This document shows positions 15,029 to 23,443 of a stretch of 46,466 nt of DNA, one piece after another. This DNA comes from Nitrososphaerota archaeon (GTDB taxonomy: Archaea; Thermoproteota; Nitrososphaeria; Nitrososphaerales; CADDZS01), in the NCBI GenBank assembly GCA_013288145.1, contig JABDCJ010000012.1, positions 1 to 46,466 on the forward strand. The letters are read 5' to 3'. The notes beneath the pieces were generated by a model. That model had not been told where the DNA came from. It made no database searches and worked only from the letters and a program-made list of their open reading frames with translations. Within the stretch, counting starts at the first letter, position 1; each line of letters opens with the position of its first letter. The position numbers and the translations under genes are program-made.

Positions 15029-16033
15029 CTATGAGAGAATTTCGGATCGCGGCTCTCCCACGCCAATCAAACTCTCGGGAGTAACGAGCTTCCAAAGCTC
15101 CTCTTTTGCAACATTTCCGGAAGGTTTTCTTGGGAGCACAAAGTATCTCACGTCAGAAGTGCTGTCGTAAACCTTCAGTTCAATATTTCCCGGAACTGCA
15201 AAATCAAACATTTCTTTGAGAGTTTTTCTCGGGTTCGCAACTATTGCCTGCTTGTATGAATCGTCCTTGTACCACCAGGGAGGATTCCCCATTATGGCGT
15301 ACGGATAGCACGAGCATAGAGTGCATACGATAACGTTATGCACCTCTTCGGTATTCTCCAGAGCAATTACCTTTGGAGATCTGTAAACTGCGATTCCAAG
15401 CTCCCGAATGGCGTCTTTTGCATCCTTCAAGAGTTTAGATTTGAAAACGGGATCTGTCCAGGCAAGCGCAACAATCTTCGCTCCATTTTCAAACTTTGGA
15501 GGAACGGGCGCCTCAACCATTTCCCTCAATTTGTCTTCCTTAATGAATCCTCTTGCGACCAACGAGCTCAGATAAGCCTGTAGGACCGCATAATACTGTT
15601 CGAGCATCTTTTGCATCATGGAGAGTTGATCGTTCTCATTCGATCCGGCAGGGAATTCTCCGTGCGCGATTTTCAGTTCAGGATCATAAATTCCAGCGTC
15701 CTTCCTCTGCTCATCAATAAAGTACGAATCTCTCGCAACCTGCGCGGCAATTTCGATTCCGTTGATGTACCTGCCGAGATTCAATTCCAAAACTTCAACG
15801 GAATCTTCCATACTTGATTGATTGATCGGATCCTGAAGAGCGGGAGCAAGTCCGTTCGAAGCTTGGATTAAATCGAAAAGGCTCACTTTGCCTTTTCTAA
15901 GTAATTGAAACAGCACTGGTTCCAGTCTTTTCGTTCTCCAGTATTCGGCGTCCTCAAAAACTGCCTGGATGTGGGCTTTTGCGTCTTCAGTGTGTGTTAC
16001 CAAAAGAGTTTCATTGTAATCTCTAAAGTTCAA
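15029..16033 (-). CDS. nitrile hydratase/thiocyanate hydrolase alpha-type catalytic subunit with N-terminal extension
   Basis: Of the 334 residues, about 138-334 match nitrile hydratase alpha subunits: GAKIVALAWTDPVFKSKLL, the claw motif VCTLCSC (Cys237, Cys240, Cys242), CYPYAIMGNPPWWYK, and VYDSTSDVRYFVLP. The threonine in CTLCSC is the cobalt-type signature; iron enzymes have Ser. The first 135 residues (for example DAEYWRTKRLEPVLFQLLRK) are not part of a normal alpha subunit. They may be the missing N-terminal half of the beta subunit fused here, which would complete the split beta encoded downstream. No activator or cobalt chaperone gene is visible. The start is TTG at 16033 with an ACTTTTATC TATA-like element about 20 bases upstream. 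Confidence 0.88.
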   Translation of the reverse strand: MNFRDYNETLLVTHTEDAKAHIQAVFEDAEYWRTKRLEPVLFQLLRKGKVSLFDLIQASNGLAPALQDPINQSSMEDSVEVLELNLGRYINGIEIAAQVARDSYFIDEQRKDAGIYDPELKIAHGEFPAGSNENDQLSMMQKMLEQYYAVLQAYLSSLVARGFIKEDKLREMVEAPVPPKFENGAKIVALAWTDPVFKSKLLKDAKDAIRELGIAVYRSPKVIALENTEEVHNVIVCTLCSCYPYAIMGNPPWWYKDDSYKQAIVANPRKTLKEMFDFAVPGNIELKVYDSTSDVRYFVLPRKPSGNVAKEELWKLVTPESLIGVGEPRSEILS

Positions 16034-16067
16034 GATAGATAAGAATCACGATAAAAGTGACCCTTCG

Positions 16068-17387
16068 CTAATCACGAAGTAATTGTTGCCGGTAATTCGA
16101 AAGTACCATGGGTTTCCCCATCCTGAAGGATTGATACTTTGAAACTGTAGTAGAACTGCGCTCAACTATCTTTCCAATATTTGCTATCATCCGATCGACA
16201 GACGTGCGGACCTGATCAAGCGCGTTACTCCTAATGATTTCCCGAGCTTTGGAATCGGTAATGTTCAAAGCTAACTGATCAATTACTAATCCCAACATAG
16301 CCTGCTTTGTTTCCTCTGGAAACGCGCTCCACGGACCGATTGGAATCGGCACGCCGCCGAATACAACAGTTCCTCCTCCATCAACAGTGACCCCGCCAAA
16401 AATTAGACTTGCGACCAGTCCGATAATATTTGAAGTGCCGCGGTAACCACTCATGGGATTCAAGAGAAAGGCGGTCTGCTGACCTCTGAATGTCCCGGTT
16501 CCGACTATTTGGCCGCTGTCATTGATTTTGTTAGCGAACTGGAGGTGCCAGCGACTATCCGAGATTAGGCTATTCAGATCGACGCTCTTTGTTCCGTCAT
16601 AGAGGAATGCAGATTGATCGCCATCATAGGTTGACTGTGTCCAGCAAGTACCTACGATCATACCAGCAGAGTTTATCCCTTGGGCATGGCCTCCCAAGAA
16701 TCCCGATGGAACTGGCAACTCTTTGACAGTTGCAGGCAGAGTTGATGCATCCCAAGTAGCTGGCGAAAAATTCTGCGGAGACGTTTTTCCAAGAGATCCA
16801 ACAATTTGTCTGGAATTATTCAAATCAGAGATAAACGTGCAAGCTCCTATGTCAGTTGTTGATCCACCAGAGTAGAAAAAACCGTGAGTGGTCGTGGAAT
16901 CTTCTGAAGTTCCAACCACGTCTCCATTCTCGTTAATGGCTGATCCACCAGCGGAATTTCCATAAATTGGATCTATCCAGACTACTGAAGCATTTCCTGT
17001 GTCATAGATGAATGCGCGATGCTTGGTTCCCGATCCAAACCATGTTCCACCACAAGCGAGTCCGGAATTATTGATGTCAGTACACGCAGACCCCTTGCCG
17101 ACCACGCCGCTGAGATCAGATGTAGCTCCACCTTGAAAAAATAGCGCAAATTCTGTCGGGCCGTTACCTGTTCCTCCAATTCCAACAGCAGCTCCAAAGT
17201 CGTTCAACGAGTAGAGGTAACTATCCGCGGCAAGAAAGGTCTCTGAACCATTCCAGTACCAGAGCGCCCCTTCGTTGCTTGCAGGTTCAAACGATATTCC
17301 TCCTGCATCTCCATTCGAGTTAAGTCCGTAAGCTTGGGAGCCTGAAGGGCCTGTAAGTGGAATGATATTGTAATTCATACTTTCCAC
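16068..17387 (-). CDS. HAF-repeat beta-propeller-like protein
   Basis: This 439-residue protein contains about seven HAF-type repeats in residues 15-310, recognisable by the recurring INxxGxxVGT pattern (AINENGDVVGTS, DLNNSRQIVGSL, GINSAGMIVGTC, KINDSGQIVGTG), each followed by an AFLY/AFLL strand. Such proteins are usually extracellular in bacteria, but no signal peptide is visible here. The last 120 residues (after about 315) form a separate part with a hydrophobic segment (NIIGLVASLIFGGV) and a helical tail that I do not recognise. The ATG at 17387 or at 17378 is the start. The family is far more common in bacteria, so transfer is possible. Confidence 0.75.
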   Translation of the reverse strand: MESMNYNIIPLTGPSGSQAYGLNSNGDAGGISFEPASNEGALWYWNGSETFLAADSYLYSLNDFGAAVGIGGTGNGPTEFALFFQGGATSDLSGVVGKGSACTDINNSGLACGGTWFGSGTKHRAFIYDTGNASVVWIDPIYGNSAGGSAINENGDVVGTSEDSTTTHGFFYSGGSTTDIGACTFISDLNNSRQIVGSLGKTSPQNFSPATWDASTLPATVKELPVPSGFLGGHAQGINSAGMIVGTCWTQSTYDGDQSAFLYDGTKSVDLNSLISDSRWHLQFANKINDSGQIVGTGTFRGQQTAFLLNPMSGYRGTSNIIGLVASLIFGGVTVDGGGTVVFGGVPIPIGPWSAFPEETKQAMLGLVIDQLALNITDSKAREIIRSNALDQVRTSVDRMIANIGKIVERSSTTVSKYQSFRMGKPMVLSNYRQQLLRD

Positions 17388-17580
17388 TCAAGATCACTTT
17401 CATTTAAGCCAGTATTCTTAATCCCGATCGTATTTGATATCGAGATTTTCGGAGTGGCTCTATTTCGTTCAGTTGAAAAATTGCGAGGTTACATCATTCG
17501 ATATTTAACAAGATTCAATACTTTCTTCTGCCGCAATAATTCGGGAAATTTTGTTTTTTCGGCTGGAAATCCAACAGTGA

Positions 17581-17703
17581 TTAGCCTACTTCCTCATTGG
17601 AATCGTCCTTTTTTGGTTTTCCCAGCTTCTTGGGGAGATCGGGCTTATCTTTGATTTTTTCTTCGAATTTATCTTCAGCCTTTTCTTTTTCGTTTTCTGT
17701 CAT
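17581..17703 (-). CDS. 40-residue highly charged miniprotein
   Basis: ATG at 17703 opens a 40-residue frame, MTENEKEKAEDKFEEKIKDK then PDLPKKLGKPKKDDSNEEVG, ending with TAA at 17581. Nearly half of the residues are Lys, Glu or Asp. The base composition is codon-like (A-rich, purine-loaded sense strand). No family is recognised; short charged, disordered proteins are common in archaea. It stands alone between the HAF gene promoter and the DUF2848 gene. Confidence 0.45.
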   Translation of the reverse strand: MTENEKEKAEDKFEEKIKDKPDLPKKLGKPKKDDSNEEVG

Positions 17704-17854
17704 AATAGCTCAATAAACAGATCAGATATTTAACAGGTAAGACTCCAAATTTAGATTAATATCAAGGCCAACGAAGTTTCTATCTAGGAACGGAAGACCT
17801 TCAGATCACTCTCTGACAGAATAAGTATTCCCATCCATGTCGCGAACGTCGGAA

Positions 17855-18628
17855 TCAAAGGCTCAATGACCCAATTTCTTCAAGTACTGAAATTGAATAG
17901 GAATGGGAAATTTTCCTTCCGATAACCGGATCGCCTAACTCCATATTGAAATCTGTCGGAAATGTCACTCCTTTAATCATCGACTGACCTGTGTAAATGG
18001 TCGAGGGGACATTTGAAAGCATCTCCGAAGATCCCCCGAAAAGAACTGTTCCGTCGTCTCTAAGCGAGGAATTATTTCGGAGATGATACTCGAGGTCAAC
18101 GAGATTTGAGAGCTTGAAGTCCTGATAAGGGAGCTTCGAACCATAGACCGTTATGAAACTCTTCAGGTTTAGATCATCCCAGTGGTCTTTAACATCACTA
18201 TAACGCCACGCCGTTCTCGCAACAACCGCCGGGCACATCTGCTTTGTTTTCGCTGAATCAAACACTTTGCCTAGCGATTCATTAGAAATGTACTGCAAAG
18301 TGCGATCGTTGTGGTCACTTCCCACAGACACAAAAACTTCTCCACCCTCGAAAATTGCGACGTACTCAACCTCACCGGAGGTCTGCGGTCCTTGAACTTC
18401 GATAACTTCTTCGTTCGTCAAAAGATAACGACTCTTTCTGCAAGTATTGGGGTTTCCATGAACTGAATAGCCATCACCACGGAGAGAGTCCAGGTTTTTC
18501 TTAGTACCAGCAATATCTCGGCTGGTATTTCTCCCGAGGAAGAGCCTCTTTACATTGACCGATTTTCTTGAAGTAGAGCCATCCCTTTCCAGTAAGTCAA
18601 ACTCTAGAACGTTCTCCATCAATCGCAT
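17855..18628 (-). CDS. DUF2848 family protein
   Basis: The conserved blocks of DUF2848 are present: EVFVSVGSDHNDR, KQMCPAVVARTAWRYSDV, DHWDDLNLKSFI, DGTVLFGGS and the C-terminal MELGDPVIGRKISHSYSI. The last block resembles the metal-binding end of the fumarylacetoacetate-hydrolase-like fold, and members are thought to act on small carboxylates. I chose ATG at 18628 (MRLMENVLEFDLL), where homologues begin. The open frame reaches 18718, but a start there would overlap the divergent gene's promoter. The divergent partner is a D-2-hydroxyacid dehydrogenase, suggesting a shared organic-acid pathway. Confidence 0.75.
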   Translation of the reverse strand: MRLMENVLEFDLLERDGSTSRKSVNVKRLFLGRNTSRDIAGTKKNLDSLRGDGYSVHGNPNTCRKSRYLLTNEEVIEVQGPQTSGEVEYVAIFEGGEVFVSVGSDHNDRTLQYISNESLGKVFDSAKTKQMCPAVVARTAWRYSDVKDHWDDLNLKSFITVYGSKLPYQDFKLSNLVDLEYHLRNNSSLRDDGTVLFGGSSEMLSNVPSTIYTGQSMIKGVTFPTDFNMELGDPVIGRKISHSYSISVLEEIGSLSL

Positions 18629-18736
18629 TTTTCTTGAGACAGGTGCCGAACGCCTTCGATCAAGTGTTAAAGTTTTTTCATGGGAAAGAAATATTTTCAC
18701 GGCAAGACACGCTGTCACAAATTCGGTTCTTAGAAA

Positions 18737-19720
18737 ATGTCAAAACCCAGAATACTCCTCGCTGACACCTCTTTCAAAGCTGCAAGGTTACTAGAGGAAC
18801 CCAGGTACATTGAGCTAGTTTCGATTGCCGATACAGTGTACAAAATTCCTTCGTCCGAGGACGAGATGTGCGACCTGGTAAAAGATGTCTCGGCGGTAAT
18901 TGTAGGAGACTTCCCCGTTACTCCGAGAGTTTTTGATTCAGCATCCAAGTTGAAACTTGTGGCAAAGTGCGGAGTGGGTTACGACAACATTGATGTTGAT
19001 TACGCGACAAAGCGTGGAGTTATTGTCACAAACGTCCCGTCAGTTCTATCCGGACCCGTAGCAGAACACGCTGTTCTTCTTATGCTCGCCGTAGCAAGGA
19101 AACTGGTCGCAGCGGATTCCTCTGTTAGGACGAATACTTGGAACGAATTTACCTCCAGGGAGCCTGGGTTCGAATTGTCGGGTAAAACGCTCGGTGTAAT
19201 CGGGTTCGGAGCTATAGGCTCGCGCCTCGCGGATATGGCGCACAATGCTTTCAACATGAAAATCCTGGCATACGATCCGGTTGTCAAGCCTGAGAAAATC
19301 CGTGAACACGCCGCCGAACCTGTGTCACTCGATCAACTGCTCGCGCGAGCTGATATTGTGTCGGTGCACGTTCCTCTAAGCCCGGCCACGAGGCGTCTGA
19401 TTGGTGAAAGGGAGCTGCGGAAAATGAAACCATCGTCAGTCCTGATCAACACCTCAAGAGGGAAGGTTCTGGACGAGAAAGCTCTGGAGAATGCTCTAAT
19501 TTCTGGATGGATAACTGCCGCGGGAATTGACGTCTTCGAGGAAGAGCCGCCCGATCCGAAGAGTCCTCTCCTCAAACTACCAAATATCACGATGACTCCT
19601 CACACCGCGGCTTTCACTTCCGAGGCAACGAAAGCTCTTTGGCTCGCTTGCATTGGTGCGGCGATTGATGTAATTCAAGGAACGCGACCGCGAGCACCTG
19701 CAAACATACTAAACACCTAA
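18737..19720 (+). CDS. D-isomer-specific 2-hydroxyacid dehydrogenase (phosphoglycerate dehydrogenase-like)
   Basis: A 327-residue protein has the full family layout. An outer catalytic domain surrounds a Rossmann domain with GFGAIG at 156-161. The catalytic residues are Arg241 (NTSRGKVLDE), Glu270 (DVFEEEPP) and His289 (TPHTAAF). It oxidises or reduces D-2-hydroxyacids such as D-lactate, glyoxylate or 3-phosphoglycerate. It lacks the C-terminal ACT domain of many serine-pathway enzymes, so the substrate is open. The gene is divergent from the DUF2848 gene. The N-terminus RILLADTSFKAARLLE is typical, and the ATG at 18737 is well placed. Confidence 0.9.
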   Translation: MSKPRILLADTSFKAARLLEEPRYIELVSIADTVYKIPSSEDEMCDLVKDVSAVIVGDFPVTPRVFDSASKLKLVAKCGVGYDNIDVDYATKRGVIVTNVPSVLSGPVAEHAVLLMLAVARKLVAADSSVRTNTWNEFTSREPGFELSGKTLGVIGFGAIGSRLADMAHNAFNMKILAYDPVVKPEKIREHAAEPVSLDQLLARADIVSVHVPLSPATRRLIGERELRKMKPSSVLINTSRGKVLDEKALENALISGWITAAGIDVFEEEPPDPKSPLLKLPNITMTPHTAAFTSEATKALWLACIGAAIDVIQGTRPRAPANILNT

Positions 19721-19949
19721 TTCTCTAGATCACCCGTAAAACGACTCAAATTCCTTCCTATGTTCACGAGACCCTTGCACCGATTTCGGAAAGTGCGATT
19801 TAGTCCGAAAAAACTTCCCCCATCCGCAATTTTTGGAAATTAGTTAGGCATAAAAGAAGGAAACCTTCCGACAATGACAATCGTCTTTTTTATGGACGCC
19901 AAACTTAATAATGAAGATGCATTTCTACGAGGACTAGGTGTTTCTGTTT

Positions 19950-20555
19950 ATGCCTGATCAATGGAATTTGAAGGGATCGTATTTTGAGACCTGTAATTGC
20001 GAAGTAGGTTGTCCCTGTGTTTTCTTGGGTCCGCCTTCGTCTGGAGAGTGCACGGTTTTGGTAGCTTGGCACGTCGATAGCGGAAATCTAGGGATTGTTA
20101 ATTTGAACGGCACGAACGTCGCCTTAGCAGTTCATTCCCCGGGACACATGATGAAGACCAAGTGGGAGGCCGCTCTATATTTAGACGCAAAAGCTAGCGA
20201 TTCCCAGAGAGGCGCTCTGACCCAAATCTTCGGTGGTCAAGCAGGAGGTCATCCAGCCGTACTCGGATCTTTCATCGGCAAAGTGCTTGGAGTAAGTTCC
20301 GTTGATTTCGACTACTCTGCGGACGGAAAGAAGCGTAGCCTGAAGATACCAAAAATCGTGGAGGCAGAAATCGAAGCAATTCAAGGACAAGGTGGATCGG
20401 ATGTAACGATAACCAATCACCCTCTGGCGGTCGCGCCAGGCGAAAGCGCAGTTGTTTCAAAATCTAAGAAACTGAGCTACCACGATCACGGAATAAGCTG
20501 GGAGGTCTCGGAAAAGAATGGGTTCTATTCACCCTTTTCATACAAGGGACCTTAA
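19950..20555 (+). CDS. DUF1326 domain protein
   Basis: This protein starts WNLKGSYFETCNCEVGCPC, the Cys-rich signature of DUF1326 (Cys15, Cys17, Cys21 and Cys23 counted from ATG 19950). It continues with GECTVLVAWHVDSGNLG and GALTQIFGGQAGGHPAVL, conserved features of the family. The Cys cluster suggests metal binding. DUF1326 genes are commonly followed by DUF2182 membrane-protein genes, as here (20640), and the two probably work together. A GTG at 19938 would add four residues. The upstream 230 bases contain only AT-rich promoter-like DNA. Confidence 0.88.
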   Translation: MPDQWNLKGSYFETCNCEVGCPCVFLGPPSSGECTVLVAWHVDSGNLGIVNLNGTNVALAVHSPGHMMKTKWEAALYLDAKASDSQRGALTQIFGGQAGGHPAVLGSFIGKVLGVSSVDFDYSADGKKRSLKIPKIVEAEIEAIQGQGGSDVTITNHPLAVAPGESAVVSKSKKLSYHDHGISWEVSEKNGFYSPFSYKGP

Positions 20556-20639
20556 CGATTTTTTAAACCCCTAGAGAAACCTGTTCTTGGGCACGTGTTA
20601 GAAAATCCGTAGTCTCGATTAAAGAATTAGAGAGACAAA

Positions 20640-21479
20640 ATGTCAAGTGTTTCTCCAAAATCGGCAAAGCCTCCTTCGATATTTGTTTCCGATAGAGTAT
20701 CTGTTACCGTTACAGCAGTCCTCCTGGCTGCGGCTGCAATTTCATGGATTGCATCGTATTATCTTATGCCATTAATGATGATGAGCAATTCCTCGGGTAT
20801 GATGTCTACGAGTGGCGTTGCTGCAATTGTATCAACGCTCTCACTATCGTCGATTGCTCTCTTTGAGCTAGTGTGGATTGTAGGAATGGCGGCGATGATG
20901 TTTCCTGCGATGATTCCAATGGTGCTATTCTATGACAAGGTGAAAACTAAGCTAGAATCACATCCGCAGCTTGCAAGAATTGCCGGGACTCCGATTTTCC
21001 TCGCTGGATACCTTGTTACGTATGCAATTCTCGGATTGGGGGCTTATCTTGCTGTCTATGGAGCTATCGTGCTTTCATCAATGTTCTCTTTACCAGTTAT
21101 TGTTTCGATTATTGTACCCAGTTTGATCCTAGTCGGAACCGGAATCTATCAATTCTCTTCATTGAAGATGAGATGTCTTTCCCAGTGCATCTCTCCTTTC
21201 GGTTTCTTCGCGACTCGTTCGAGCAAGGGACTCTTCGGAGCTTTTCGAATGGGCTTTAGCCACGGCACTTTTTGTGTTGGATGTTGCTGGGCGTACATGT
21301 TAGTCATGCTAGCAGTCGGAGCAATGAGCATTCCAATTATGGCAGGCCTGGCGGGCGTGATAGCCCTGGAGAAAGTTATAGTCAGGGGATCTGTGTGGTT
21401 CAATCGGGCCGTAGCGATTGGATTTATCTCACTTGGCATCTTGGTAGGATTATTTCCCTTCATTCTTTCATTTATTTGA
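20640..21479 (+). CDS. DUF2182 multi-span membrane protein, predicted metal-binding
   Basis: A 279-residue protein has about six to seven membrane spans. Family marks are WIVGMAAMMFPAMIPMV (79-95), YQFSSLKMRCLSQCISPFG (170-188) with Cys179 and Cys183, and GTFCVGCCWAYMLVML (209-224) with Cys212, Cys215 and Cys216. The Cys residues lie at membrane faces and suggest metal or thiol chemistry. It is encoded 84 bases after the DUF1326 gene on the same strand; this pairing recurs in other genomes. The biochemical role of the pair is not established. Confidence 0.88.
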   Translation: MSSVSPKSAKPPSIFVSDRVSVTVTAVLLAAAAISWIASYYLMPLMMMSNSSGMMSTSGVAAIVSTLSLSSIALFELVWIVGMAAMMFPAMIPMVLFYDKVKTKLESHPQLARIAGTPIFLAGYLVTYAILGLGAYLAVYGAIVLSSMFSLPVIVSIIVPSLILVGTGIYQFSSLKMRCLSQCISPFGFFATRSSKGLFGAFRMGFSHGTFCVGCCWAYMLVMLAVGAMSIPIMAGLAGVIALEKVIVRGSVWFNRAVAIGFISLGILVGLFPFILSFI

Positions 21480-21594
21480 TCCATGACCAGCCGGCACACA
21501 CCGGACGCCCACCAAAACCCTGCACTAAGAATTATTTCGTAAGCAGAAATGTACAGGATTCCAAGGAAAATATGACAATGCCGGGGACTTTTAC

Positions 21595-22572
21595 TCAAGT
21601 CAACTGTCCTGTAGTGTGGGAATCCTTTTTCTTCATCCAATCCAGCGTTCCTTTGATTCCCTCTTCGTAGCTTCTCGCCGGGTACTTTGTCCCGAAGAAA
21701 TTACTGAGTTTGGTTCCGTCTAGTAGCAGGGGTTCTTCAGCAAGGTATTGCATTTCAGCGAAAGCCCGCGCTGTGCTATTGAACAATCCAAAGAGACGAA
21801 CTAAGATTCGGCTTGTGCCAACCATCTTTGGCTGAAAACCGGCCAGCTTGAAAACTAGGCTAATGAAATCGCGAACAAGGATAGGCTCAGGACCAGGTAC
21901 GTTGAACTCTTGACCCAAAGCATCCGGGCGTTCGGCTGCCATTGTCATCGCTTTTGCCGCATCAGAAACGAAAATGAACTCGTGCAAGGTATCGAGTTTG
22001 CCAGGCCAGCGCGCTGTTTTGTTATTGATTGCCGAACGAAATATTCCGTCAGCAATTGAAGCAGCGTTGGGACCATAATAATCAGGGAAGCGCATGATCA
22101 CGCAGGGAACTTTACCCTCACGGGAGTAGCGCATGAAAGTGTCCTCGAGCTCCACTCTGATTCGACCCTTGTTGGAACAAGGATTTCTCGTATGATCTTC
22201 GCGTACTTTTTCTGGGCCGGTATGGCCGAAAACGTAGACGTTACCGGGAAAAATCATTCTAGCTTTTGACTTGCTCGCCACCTCAATTATCCTTCCATGA
22301 ATCTCGGGAAGTCTCGACCAATCTGAATATGGGAGGTTCATGCAGTTGTGGAAAACCTCAATACCTTCGAGAGCCTTTTTGAGAGTAGTCGGATCTTCGG
22401 CTGAACCCTCGATCATTTCGACCTTATCCGGGTTAGTGAAAACTTCTCGTGCCTTCGATGGATTTCGCACCAGTGCCCTAACGGGTTTATTAGAAAAAGT
22501 CAACTCATTGACTATTGCACTGCCTAGCGATCCCGTCGAACCAATTACGAGCTGAACTGGCGTAGCTGACAA
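21595..22572 (-). CDS. NAD(P)-dependent epimerase/dehydratase-like SDR protein
   Basis: A 325-residue extended short-chain dehydrogenase has the nucleotide-binding GSTGSLGSAIV near residue 11 and PVRALVRNPSKA, typical of NADP-preferring members. The usual catalytic YxxxK is replaced: where YGRSKxxxE is expected the protein reads NKGRIRVELE. This KGRxR variant is characteristic of a subgroup that acts as reductases or isomerases of unknown substrate. C-terminal patterns such as FNVPGPEPILVRDFI fit the extended class. The ATG at 22572 is the likely start. It is convergent with the DUF2182 gene and has no operon partner. Confidence 0.8.
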   Translation of the reverse strand: MSATPVQLVIGSTGSLGSAIVNELTFSNKPVRALVRNPSKAREVFTNPDKVEMIEGSAEDPTTLKKALEGIEVFHNCMNLPYSDWSRLPEIHGRIIEVASKSKARMIFPGNVYVFGHTGPEKVREDHTRNPCSNKGRIRVELEDTFMRYSREGKVPCVIMRFPDYYGPNAASIADGIFRSAINNKTARWPGKLDTLHEFIFVSDAAKAMTMAAERPDALGQEFNVPGPEPILVRDFISLVFKLAGFQPKMVGTSRILVRLFGLFNSTARAFAEMQYLAEEPLLLDGTKLSNFFGTKYPARSYEEGIKGTLDWMKKKDSHTTGQLT

Positions 22573-22970
22573 GATTGAAACCCCACAAAATTAGCCTATC
22601 AATCTTTCAAAGTAAGGCAACATTTCCTGTCGCGCCATACCAAGTTCCTTGAATTTGGAGAAACAAAGACGAAGTTATCAATGTTAACTGAAAGCCGGCG
22701 TATAATAATCAAATAACGAGTAGCTTTTGACTTGAAAACTCGGAATTGCGTGGAAAAGTGATCGACATTGGAATCGGAGAATTCTATTGCCTCATCACGC
22801 AATAATCAGATTGTCGGTATCAAATGGGGGCTGATCATAAATTCTCCTAATCTTTGCCGGATTCAATATTACGCTGCCTCAAATCTCTTGATTTCCGAAG
22901 TATTTCCTAAATTGGAGAACAGGAGTAACTATGATCAGTTAGTCGGAGATACTGGGGATTTAAATTGGCG
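22573..22970. other. 398-bp region without a convincing gene
   Basis: An open frame (TTG 22768 to 22974) overlaps the next start by ATGA, but its sequence has no protein-like pattern. The rest is AT-rich and likely holds the promoters of the flanking divergent genes (22572 minus and 22971 plus). Confidence 0.45.
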
Positions 22971-23201
22971 ATGACAACTATGATATTCAAAGAACCACAG
23001 AAGAAAAGTAGCATTGGCATTAATTCACACTTGAAAGAAGAAAAAGAGCAACTAAGTGTGATGAAAAGAGAGCTGTTCAATATGCAGCTGACTCAAAATA
23101 TCTTGGGTTCTTATGGTGGAGATAGAAATACCTCTTTCGACGCAAAAATCGAGGAACTTCGAAAAGAAATTGAGTTGTTGGAACGCGAAATGTCCAGCTA
23201 G
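22971..23201 (+). CDS. small coiled-coil protein
   Basis: This 76-residue, helical, charged protein contains HLKEEKEQLSVMKRELFNMQ in its first half and AKIEELRKEIELLEREMSS at its end, both with clear heptads. I prefer ATG at 22971 over TTG at 22965. Such short coiled coils often mediate oligomerisation or partner binding. No family is recognised. Confidence 0.5.
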   Translation: MTTMIFKEPQKKSSIGINSHLKEEKEQLSVMKRELFNMQLTQNILGSYGGDRNTSFDAKIEELRKEIELLEREMSS

Positions 23202-23443
23202 TGTTAAGCCGGATGCCGGAGAGAATTCTGGAATATCAGAAGAGCAATAGTTCTGATCAAGGAAATCGCAAAACAAGGATAGTTAGAAGTCCGATCGCCG
23301 GAGGGACGTCAACCGGTAGCTTTGCTACAACTGGGACGCTAAGCGTGGGAGTAGTCAGGTCATCACAAAAACGGGAACTTTACCGCATCTTTCGTACTTT
23401 TCAGGCGGGTGATTCACGGAAGCTTGATAATTTCGTGTCGTAA

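Noticed and set aside
22768..22974. Frame with ATGA overlap to the coiled-coil gene
   Set aside because: The overlap looks operon-like, but the translation has no recognisable secondary-structure pattern.
23201..23443. 80-residue frame directly upstream of the nitroreductase
   Set aside because: It fills the gap exactly, but its composition is low in hydrophobic core residues and no pattern is seen; more likely promoter DNA.
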